26,370 nucleotides of DNA from Motiliproteus sp047622605. Lineage in GTDB: Bacteria; Pseudomonadota; Gammaproteobacteria; Pseudomonadales; Balneatricaceae. Both the position numbers and the translations under genes were made by a program. Shown here piece by piece: positions 14,371-20,805 of the stretch; the stretch's first letter is position 1; every line of letters starts with the position of its first letter. Where the stretch lies: contig JBLHND010000036.1 in NCBI GenBank assembly GCA_047622605.1, positions 1 to 26,370 of the forward strand. The letters run 5' to 3'. The notes below the pieces were generated by a model that worked only from the letters and a program-made list of their open reading frames with translations, was not told where the DNA came from and ran no database searches.

Positions 14371-17361
14371 ATGAACTATGCAAAGCAGTTATTTTTTATC
14401 CCGATACTTTGTGTTCTCTCTAGCGCGCAAGCGGCTACGCCTGAGCTGAATGCACCCTTAGATAGCCTGGTAATCTATTCCGGAGACTACCTGACGACGG
14501 GCGACACTGCAAAAATCTATGGCAATGCGACGGCCGGAGCCGCCCTGACACTGGGCGCGTCTGGATTGATCGATGGCAATGCTCAGGCCGAAGTCGCCCT
14601 GACACTGGGCGCGTCTGCAATAGTCAATGGCAATGCTCAGGCTGGAACTGCCGCGGTAACACTTGACGGGGGTGCCGTGGTTGAAGGTGATGCTACGGCC
14701 GGAACCGCTGTCACCGTCGGCACAGGGGCCCGTGTTGGTGGCAAAATTACAACGGGTAGTGCAGAGACGTTTGCGGACCAGCAGGAACAACTCAATGAGG
14801 TGCAAGTACAACTGCGCGCGATGAGAACAGATCCAGGAGCCATTAAGCTTCCAGCGTCGATAAGCCACACCACTCTCAAAAAAGGTATCTATTTCACAGA
14901 AACGGAGATGACAACGGTTGCGGGCAGTATCCTCACCTTTGATGGCGAAGGCGTGGAGGGCCATTGGCTTATCCATAGTGAAAGCTATATTGCCCTGGGT
15001 GCGGGTACCAACATAATATTGGAAAATGTCACCCCCGGCAGCACGATTACCTGGAATTCAAACACTTACGCCTCCGCAGGCGCAAATGCTGAGCTGATCG
15101 GTACTTTTTTTGCTAATACTTACATCACCATAGGGGCAGGCACGACACTCAAAGGCATCGGTGGTGCTTGTGGCGGTCTGCTTACCACTACCGAGTATGT
15201 CAGCTTAGGTGCAGGAAGCACCGTTGGAGGGCTTGGTTGCGGGGTTCAGCCAACCGCACAGATAGATCATTATCAAATAATTCATGATGGTCAGGGCCTG
15301 ACCTGTGAAGCTGAGACGGTTACCCTTAAGGCCTGTACCAATGCCGATGCGGGTTCTTGTACGCTAAGTGAGGAGGCCGTGACCCTCGATGTTAACGCGA
15401 CGGGGTCAGCTCTGGCCACTGATAGCATCACCTTTACGGGGATCGGTACGGCCAGTCTTGCCTATAATATTGCCGAGCCAACCCTGTTATCACTGGGAAA
15501 TGCATCGTTAGCAGCAGCGAATCCGACAGTCTGTTCTGATGGCAGTACGAGCAGTTGTACGCTGGTGTTTGCGGATGCCGGGTTTAGATTTTTAAACGCT
15601 AGCTCAGGTTCGTCTGCAACGATTACACCTCAGGTTTCCGGGATAAGTTTTCCTCTCAGGTTACAGGCCGTCGAAAATGACGACGGTGTCTGCAAAGGTC
15701 TGCTTGCCGGTAATCAGGCGATAAATATATCGCAGGAAAATGTCGCCCCCGGTGGCGTTAGCGGTCTCAGTTTTAGTGTTGGTGGCGAGGATATTGCGAA
15801 ATACTCGGACTACACCCCTACCGGATTGGTCTTTGATGCCGAGGGTATTGCGGAAATTCCAACCCCCCTTTATAACGATGCAGGACAAATTCGCTTACAT
15901 GCCTATTATGACCTGAACGGCGTGACAGTATCTGGCAGCAGTAATGCGTTCTGGGTAAGCCCCGCTGAGCTGGTTGTCAGTGCAGAGGCGGATGCTATTG
16001 CGTTAAATAGTGCGTCCGCAATTGCAACGCCTACCCATAACGCAGGTGAAAATTTTACGTTCACCCTGACGGCACTTAACAGCCAGGGTATTATCACGCC
16101 GAACTATTCACCGGGACAGATACAGCTAAAGCTAGAACGCACCGGGCCTACTCTGAGTGGCAGTGTCGATGGTGAGCTGACGTATGCGGCGGCTTCAACG
16201 TTAGAAACCAGCACCAATGCTGTATTCCAGGATGTCACGCTGACTAACTTTTCTTTGGGGCAGTCTACTTATTCGGCTGCACAGTATTCTGAAGTGGGCT
16301 TGCTTACTCTGGTTGTTCAAGACCGCGACTATGGTAACGCGGGTATTATCGTTCCGGCGACTGCGATTAATATTGGCCGCTTTACTCCTGATCACTTTAC
16401 ACAAACCGTAGAGCAAAAGGGTATTTTTCATGTAACCTATAATTCGACAATAGCCTTTACCGCCTATAGCGGCCAGAAGGACGAAGCGACGAATAATCTG
16501 GGTGCGATCTCATACTTAACCAGTCCTATATTGGTTATTACGGCTTACAATAAACAAGGTGATATTACCCAAAACTATTATGAGGACGCTGAGGGTAGCG
16601 CTAATGATTATATGAAACTCAGCGGCTCCGATATTATTATCGGTGCACCGACGACAGACCTAGTAGCGAAAGGAGTTAGTAACAACAACCTATCCTTAAC
16701 AGCCAACATGCATACGGGCACTCTGAGTCAAGATGATTTGACCGTATTTCCGAATGTTGCCCTGCCCAGAGGGGTATTGCATTATCATTTCTCAACTGAG
16801 GATAACTTTTTCTACAATCGTTCTGCCGATGCACTAGTGGCGCCCTTTATATCGGCTATAAATTTTTCTATCGCTACTCTCATCGATGCAGACAACGTCA
16901 GCGCCACTACCACTGCGGATGCATCACCTACAGGCGTAGAGATTCGATTTGGCCGCTTACGGCTGGCAAACACTTCGGGACCCGAAACGTCCAATTTCCC
17001 TCAGCCGCTGAAGCTTGAATATTTTAATGGGACTGTCTTTGTTGTCGCCTCAGATGATAATTTCACAAGTTATGATGCAGGGAGAATGTCACTGACCAAT
17101 ATTAGCTTAGATCCCGCACTTACCTCTGTACAGGGAGGAACGGGGAATTTTTTGGCGGGTCAGACTCAGGCACTTGAATTAACGGCTCCCGGCGACGGAA
17201 ATCAAGGACAGGTAGGCGTGACCTATGATGCCTTCGAGTGGTTGAAATATGATTGGAATAATGAGGGTACTTATGACAAGAGCCCTTCAGCCGTCGCCAC
17301 CTTTGGTATATCCCTGGGTCACGGCAATCTCATCTATTGGGGGGAACAGTCGAGTTTCTGA
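14371..17361 (+). CDS. large secreted MshQ-like protein: DUF3494 (ice-binding-like) N-terminal region plus DUF6701
   Basis: From ATG 14371 the protein has 996 residues. A signal peptide (1-21, cleaved after SSAQA) leads to four coils of an 18-residue repeat of the form NAxAGxALTLGASxxxxG (about 50-125), a short Gln/Glu-rich linker (135-155), and a region (about 160-290) with the pattern of DUF3494: LKKGIYFTETEMTTVAGSIL, FDGEGVEGHWLIHSES, NAELIGTFFANTYITIGAGT. The rest resembles DUF6701 of MSHA protein MshQ: DHYQIIHDGQGLTCEAETVT, FGRLRLANTSG and the end WLKYDWNNEGTYD...HGNLIYWGE. MshQ is thought to act at the MSHA pilus surface. A TTG start at 14350 is possible but poorly placed relative to any ribosome site. 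The gene looks richer in A/T than its neighbours. Confidence 0.8.
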   Translation: MNYAKQLFFIPILCVLSSAQAATPELNAPLDSLVIYSGDYLTTGDTAKIYGNATAGAALTLGASGLIDGNAQAEVALTLGASAIVNGNAQAGTAAVTLDGGAVVEGDATAGTAVTVGTGARVGGKITTGSAETFADQQEQLNEVQVQLRAMRTDPGAIKLPASISHTTLKKGIYFTETEMTTVAGSILTFDGEGVEGHWLIHSESYIALGAGTNIILENVTPGSTITWNSNTYASAGANAELIGTFFANTYITIGAGTTLKGIGGACGGLLTTTEYVSLGAGSTVGGLGCGVQPTAQIDHYQIIHDGQGLTCEAETVTLKACTNADAGSCTLSEEAVTLDVNATGSALATDSITFTGIGTASLAYNIAEPTLLSLGNASLAAANPTVCSDGSTSSCTLVFADAGFRFLNASSGSSATITPQVSGISFPLRLQAVENDDGVCKGLLAGNQAINISQENVAPGGVSGLSFSVGGEDIAKYSDYTPTGLVFDAEGIAEIPTPLYNDAGQIRLHAYYDLNGVTVSGSSNAFWVSPAELVVSAEADAIALNSASAIATPTHNAGENFTFTLTALNSQGIITPNYSPGQIQLKLERTGPTLSGSVDGELTYAAASTLETSTNAVFQDVTLTNFSLGQSTYSAAQYSEVGLLTLVVQDRDYGNAGIIVPATAINIGRFTPDHFTQTVEQKGIFHVTYNSTIAFTAYSGQKDEATNNLGAISYLTSPILVITAYNKQGDITQNYYEDAEGSANDYMKLSGSDIIIGAPTTDLVAKGVSNNNLSLTANMHTGTLSQDDLTVFPNVALPRGVLHYHFSTEDNFFYNRSADALVAPFISAINFSIATLIDADNVSATTTADASPTGVEIRFGRLRLANTSGPETSNFPQPLKLEYFNGTVFVVASDDNFTSYDAGRMSLTNISLDPALTSVQGGTGNFLAGQTQALELTAPGDGNQGQVGVTYDAFEWLKYDWNNEGTYDKSPSAVATFGISLGHGNLIYWGEQSSF
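14541..14617 (+). repeat. 54-bp-period repeat inside the MshQ-like gene
   Basis: A 23-base segment at 14541-14563 recurs exactly at 14595-14617, 54 bases later, matching the 18-residue protein repeat. Two further coils are diverged. Fifty-four bases keep the frame, so copies can be gained or lost without breaking the gene. Confidence 0.75.
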
Positions 17362-17430
17362 TACTCTCAAGCGTTGAAATTATTAGACAGAGTTAGCGCT
17401 GCCCGTGTTCTCTACGGGCTTAGGGCCGTA

Positions 17431-17450
17431 GGCTGGAATGCAATCCCAGC
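17431..17450 (+). repeat. REP-like palindromic fragment downstream of the MshQ-like gene
   Basis: GGCTGGAATGCAATCCCAGC is an imperfect palindrome with arms GCTGG and CCAGC and the same core words as the elements at 13631 and 13712. It is preceded by a small hairpin GCCCGT...ACGGGC (17401-17419) that may help end the upstream transcript. Confidence 0.5.
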
Positions 17451-17514
17451 AACACTCCAGCACCCCTCCATATACGCCTGCATCTGTGCAGGTTCGCATA
17501 GGCCAATGAACGCT

Positions 17515-17540
17515 AGGATTGCATCCCAGCCTACCTCGCT
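17515..17540 (-). repeat. REP-like element, inverted copy of 13631-13656
   Basis: The 26 bases are the exact reverse complement of 13631-13656. The two copies bracket the relic, the MshQ-like gene and its flanks, about 3.9 kb in all. Beyond the 26 bases the copies differ. Confidence 0.75.
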
Positions 17541-17613
17541 ACCCAGAGTGAAGGCGTATGGGTCACAACCGTTAACTAGGACATCGCCTATTGGGTGCCC
17601 CCGACCAGAGCCC

Positions 17614-17647
17614 AGAAACAAAAAAGGCCTGCATCGCTGCAAGCCTT
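17614..17647 (-). terminator. intrinsic terminator of the tRNA-Phe transcript
   Basis: Read on the minus strand, AAGGCTTGCA, loop GCGA, TGCAGGCCTT form a 10-bp stem with one G-U pair, followed by TTTTGTTT. It starts 9 bases after the tRNA 3' end. Confidence 0.88.
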
Positions 17648-17655
17648 AGAAGTGT

Positions 17656-17731
17656 TGGTGCCCGGAGACGGAATCGAACCGCCGACACGAGGATTTTCAA
17701 TCCTCTGCTCTACCGACTGAGCTATCCGGGC
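17656..17731 (-). tRNA. tRNA-Phe (anticodon GAA)
   Basis: The 76-base gene folds as a standard cloverleaf on the minus strand: acceptor GCCCGGA pairing with TCCGGGC, D-arm AGCTCAGTCGGTAGAGC, anticodon loop TTGAAAA with GAA at 17698-17696, T-arm with GGTTCGATTCC, and an encoded CCA (complement of 17656-17658). A promoter upstream and a terminator downstream make it a single-gene unit. No duplicated 3' fragment that would mark an integrated island was found in the same orientation. Confidence 0.97.
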
Positions 17732-17746
17732 TACGCAATCGGTGCG

Positions 17747-17776
17747 TATTAAACACGTACACCGAATAAGAGTCAA
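17747..17776 (-). promoter_or_regulatory. promoter of tRNA-Phe
   Basis: On the minus strand a -35 box TTGACT (17776-17771) is followed after 18 bases by a -10 box TTAATA (17752-17747), about 16 bases before the tRNA 5' end. The GC-rich bases after the -10 box fit the discriminator of stable-RNA promoters under stringent control. Confidence 0.55.
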
Positions 17777-17996
17777 GGACTCCTGGGCGACATTGTCGGC
17801 TATGCCAGGGTTTATGGTTGTGATCCGCAGGGTTCTACCCGGACGGGCCTGGCGGCGGAGGGTTATTCTGCCAGAGTATTGATGACTCGCCCGACCGCTG
17901 AGACAGGCAGTTACGATATCAGTAGTGTAAAAAACTAACGTACCCTGTGGATACGGCGTTAGTGTTTTGCAGTAAAGCGGAAATTTCGTCCAAGAC

Positions 17997-18080
17997 CTAT
18001 CTATCTATCTACCTATCTACCTACCTACCTACCTACCTACCTACCTACCTATCTACCTACCTATCTACCTATCTACCTAT
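17997..18080 (+). repeat. tetranucleotide microsatellite (CTAY)21
   Basis: Twenty-one uninterrupted tetramers run from 17997 to 18080, each CTAC or CTAT; the longest pure run is eight CTAC (18017-18048). The tract lies in the gap between tRNA-Phe and mshI, ending 189 bases before the annotated mshI ATG. An open frame (17947-18225) crosses it on the plus strand but is low-complexity and probably not a gene. Tracts of this type gain and lose units by slippage. Confidence 0.95.
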
Positions 18081-18131
18081 AGGGGTTGAGTGGCGACTAG
18101 TTCTTTCCTGTCAGCGTATTGCCCGTGTTAC

Positions 18132-18156
18132 CCCATCCCACCCCATCCCATCCCAT
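18132..18156 (+). repeat. pentanucleotide repeat, five CCCAT units (one CCCAC)
   Basis: CCCAT, CCCAC, then three CCCAT units occupy 18132-18156. The tract ends 20 bases before a TATAAA (18177-18182) in an AT-rich stretch leading to mshI. It is short but independent of the CTAY tract 50 bases upstream. Confidence 0.85.
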
Positions 18157-18269
18157 CAGCACAACGTACTCATACCTATAAAATTTATTTGTAATGGCAC
18201 TAACCACAAGCATAGTAAAATATAGCCGATTGTGTTAAAAACGAGTTTGCAATACACGGTTTCTATAAA
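18157..18269 (+). promoter_or_regulatory. candidate promoter region of the msh operon
   Basis: This AT-rich stretch directly before mshI has several weak -10-like words: TATAAA at 18177-18182, and TAGTAA at 18213-18218 with TTGTAA 18 bases ahead of it (18189-18194). None is a convincing sigma-70 pair, so only the region is marked. A stop in the mshI frame at 18216-18218 shows mshI does not extend further upstream. Confidence 0.3.
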
Positions 18270-19205
18270 ATGAGGGAGGATAGTCTGATCAGCCTGTTAA
18301 CTAAGAAAAAGTCAGGTCGTGGACGTGTCGGTTTGACGCTTAATGTAGATGGGCTCGGATTGGCCTATTACGATGAGCGTCAGGCTCATCCTTTACGCTG
18401 TCAGCAGCTCGATCAGTGCCGTATCGATACTCCGGAGTTGTTAAAAGCTGCCGTGAATAGCTGGGGAATGGCTGGTTGCGCCACGACTTGGGTTTTACAC
18501 CCTAAAGATTATAGTCTGCTGTTGGTCGAAGCGCCTACAGTGCCCGATATCGAGATGAGGGATGCATTGCGCTGGCGGATCAAGGACATGGTGTCCTTTG
18601 ATATAACTAACTCAGTGATCGACTATTTTCCTCTGCCTGAAGATGCCTATCGTGGTCGCAACAATATGTTGTATGTGGCCATTATCGAGCCGTCGGTATC
18701 TGAGAATATCCTCACGATGATGTTGGCGGCCGGTTTGACGCTCGAGGCGATCGAGATTCCGGAATTGGCATTGCTGCGACTCAAGGCCCTTGAAGGGGAT
18801 ACCCTAGGTACCGCTATTCTTGGACTGCAAACCCCCATCGGCATTATCAATTTAGTCTCTGAAGGTCATCTTTATCTGACTCGCAAGGTTGATACCCCCG
18901 TGGCTTTGACCGCAGCCGATGTCAAGGATATCGAAGCCCGAGCAGGCAACATAGTGTTGGATCTGCAGCGGTCGTTGGATTATTTCGATAGCCAGATCGG
19001 CAAGTCGCCCTGTCTTCGCCTGCTGGTGTGTCCTGTGCAACCGGGTGATACCCCCTTGCTAGGGCAGTTGCGCAATAACCTTGAGGTTGAACTAGTGCAG
19101 CTGGATCTGGGTGAGTATTTTAGCTGTGAACCGCCACTGACGCCGACGTTGCAGATGCAGGTGATGCTGGCGGTAGCGGCTGTACTACCGGAGAATCCGG
19201 CATGA
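18270..19205 (+). CDS. mshI: MSHA biogenesis protein MshI (PilM-like, actin fold)
   Basis: MshI is the cytoplasmic PilM-like part of the inner-membrane platform of the MSHA pilus. The 311-residue protein opens with GRGRVGLTLNVDGLGLAYYD, a beta-hairpin start like that of actin-fold PilM proteins, and has no membrane segment. It is the first msh gene in the window and overlaps the next gene by four bases (ATGA). The ATG at 18270 has no ribosome binding site in front. A strong AGGGAGGA lies just after it (18273-18280), correctly spaced for an in-frame CTG at 18285, so the true start may be that CTG. mshH, which precedes mshI in Vibrio, is absent. Confidence 0.85.
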   Translation: MREDSLISLLTKKKSGRGRVGLTLNVDGLGLAYYDERQAHPLRCQQLDQCRIDTPELLKAAVNSWGMAGCATTWVLHPKDYSLLLVEAPTVPDIEMRDALRWRIKDMVSFDITNSVIDYFPLPEDAYRGRNNMLYVAIIEPSVSENILTMMLAAGLTLEAIEIPELALLRLKALEGDTLGTAILGLQTPIGIINLVSEGHLYLTRKVDTPVALTAADVKDIEARAGNIVLDLQRSLDYFDSQIGKSPCLRLLVCPVQPGDTPLLGQLRNNLEVELVQLDLGEYFSCEPPLTPTLQMQVMLAVAAVLPENPA

Positions 19206-19807
19206 AGCAGCAGATCAATCTCTATGTAAAACAGGAGCAGGTGCACATTTCTGTCTCGGCACTGACCGTGCTGCAGCTGGGACTCGCGGTGACCCTATTG
19301 CTGGTAACGATCTGGGTACTGGAAAGTAGGGGGCTGAGCCAACTGCACCAAGAGATAGCGGCGCTCAAGCAGCAGAATGCGGAGCTGGCTGCCAAGACCC
19401 AGACTCTGCGTGAGCAGAAGCGTCCTAAAACAGAATTACCGGCACTTCGTCAGACACGCGACATGTTGCATCAGAAGCTGGACGCACGGCGTCATTTTGG
19501 CGAGCTGTTGGCGCAAATGGTGCCGCCCGGAAGTCGTATCTTTTCGCCACTGTTTATTGGCCTGTCGGAGCAGGTGGTAGAGGGCGTCTGGTTAACGCGG
19601 ATCCAGTCGAGTAACAACGGTGCCCAGATCTTCCTTCAGGGGCACGCCCGCAATGCGGCGCTTATGCCAAAATATCTGCGGCATTTGGGACAGGCTTCGG
19701 CCTATAAGAATGCGCAGTTCGATCAGTTTGAGCTGTCTGAAGCGGCTACCGGAATTGGTTTTATGCTTAGCGGCAGTCGACCTAAGGGAGGGAATAGCGA
19801 TGGATGA
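19202..19807 (+). CDS. MSHA biogenesis PilN-like protein (MshI2 type)
   Basis: The 201-residue protein starts MKQQINLYVKQ, the PilN-type cytoplasmic opening (INLY is the PilM-binding motif in type IV pili). A single membrane helix follows (about 20-40), then a periplasmic coiled coil (about 43-100) and a small alpha/beta domain. It would bind MshI inside and MshJ outside. It is translationally coupled to mshI (ATGA overlap) and overlaps the next gene by eight bases. In some genomes it is called MshI2; no symbol is given here because usage varies. Confidence 0.85.
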   Translation: MKQQINLYVKQEQVHISVSALTVLQLGLAVTLLLVTIWVLESRGLSQLHQEIAALKQQNAELAAKTQTLREQKRPKTELPALRQTRDMLHQKLDARRHFGELLAQMVPPGSRIFSPLFIGLSEQVVEGVWLTRIQSSNNGAQIFLQGHARNAALMPKYLRHLGQASAYKNAQFDQFELSEAATGIGFMLSGSRPKGGNSDG

Positions 19808-20456
19808 TTTACGGAGCTGGGCGGCATATTTTGACGCCATGAGCCTGCGTGAGCGAGTAATGATCCTGATCGTTCTACTTGTGGCTCTGGCCTTTCCCAT
19901 GTTCACCTATTTGATTGAGCCGGCACAGAAAGACAGCCTGGCGCTGACCAGTGTGCGGCAAAATCTTCAGACCGAAAGTGCTGCGGGAAAACTCGAGTAT
20001 GCCTTGGCCAAGGCGCTGAAGGTCAAAGATCCGAACGAGGTTCTACAGCAGCAGATCGAGACTTTTGAACGCCAGATTGAGGTGCTTGTGCAGCAGCAGA
20101 ACCTAAGCTCTGCCGCGCTGGTCGAGCCGCTGGAGATGGTCGAGTTGTTGCAGCAGATCTTGCAGGCACATAAGGGAATCCAAGTACTGTCGGTGCACAA
20201 ACAAACACCGATCAGAATCGATATTGCTGCGGCTCAAGGGGATGAAGCCGTCTCCTTGGGGATATTTCGGCACAATCTGGAGCTGGTTCTCGAAGGGGAG
20301 TTTTTTGAGGTGCAGGGTTTTTTGCAAGCCGTTGAGCAGGCGAATAAATCACTGTTTTGGGACAGAATCGATTACCAGGTTGGCGGCTACCCTAGCGCTC
20401 GGGTGACGCTACTGATGTATACCCTTAGTTCGACACAGGAGTGGCTAGGTGTTTAA
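19800..20456 (+). CDS. mshJ: MSHA biogenesis protein MshJ (PilO-like)
   Basis: The 218-residue protein has a short cytoplasmic start (MDDLRSWAAYFDAMSLRERV), one membrane helix (about 20-38), a periplasmic coiled coil rich in Gln and Glu (about 50-110) and a C-terminal ferredoxin-like domain, as in PilO/GspM-like proteins. It forms the periplasmic collar with the PilN-like protein. The ATG at 19800 is chosen over an open frame starting at 19620 because GGGAGGG stands 7 bases ahead of it and the membrane helix is correctly placed. It overlaps both neighbours by eight bases. Confidence 0.87.
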   Translation: MDDLRSWAAYFDAMSLRERVMILIVLLVALAFPMFTYLIEPAQKDSLALTSVRQNLQTESAAGKLEYALAKALKVKDPNEVLQQQIETFERQIEVLVQQQNLSSAALVEPLEMVELLQQILQAHKGIQVLSVHKQTPIRIDIAAAQGDEAVSLGIFRHNLELVLEGEFFEVQGFLQAVEQANKSLFWDRIDYQVGGYPSARVTLLMYTLSSTQEWLGV

Positions 20457-20805
20457 ACGAGGCCGGATCGGGACTTTATTGGCGGTGCTTGTGGTGTTGA
20501 GCGTACAGACGCTGCCGAGTCAGGCAGCGGTCGATCCGACTCGTCCTCCGACACTGCAGGGCAATGGCGCGGTAACGCCGCCTGTAAAAATCAGTCCCTG
20601 GCAACTACAGCTGATTCGAATCAGCGCAGAGGGCCGTCAGGCCGTGGTTAATGGCGTCCGGCTGCGTCAAGGTGATTCTGTTCGCGGCGCCCAGTTGGTA
20701 TCGATTGAGTCAGGAACAGTGGTGCTTAAAAAGGGTAATCGACGAATTCCACTACAGCTGGGATCAAGCATCAATATTAAACGAAACAGTCAGGGATTAG
20801 AGTAG
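20449..20805 (+). CDS. mshK: MSHA biogenesis protein MshK
   Basis: A 118-residue exported protein with an N-terminal signal peptide (about 1-26, ending SQA-A) followed by VDPTRPP, the DPTRPP motif found in MshK and in GspC/PilP-like proteins. A small beta domain follows with AVVNGVRLRQGDSV and a final strand pair. Such proteins link the inner-membrane platform to the secretin. Start codon is GTG with AGGAG ahead. It overlaps mshJ by eight bases and abuts mshL. Confidence 0.87.
   Translation: MFKRGRIGTLLAVLVVLSVQTLPSQAAVDPTRPPTLQGNGAVTPPVKISPWQLQLIRISAEGRQAVVNGVRLRQGDSVRGAQLVSIESGTVVLKKGNRRIPLQLGSSINIKRNSQGLE

Noticed and set aside
13466..17731. Genomic island inserted at tRNA-Phe
   Set aside because: The MshQ-like region does lie on the 3' side of the tRNA, but no direct repeat of the tRNA 3' end and no integrase gene were found in the window.
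17947..18225. Open frame of 92 codons across the CTAY tract as a phase-variable gene
   Set aside because: Most of it is the repeat itself (Tyr-Leu-Ser/Pro-Thr), it has only a GTG start without a ribosome site, and it ends before mshI. A stop in the mshI frame at 18216-18218 prevents a slipped frame from joining mshI, so translational switching of mshI is not supported.
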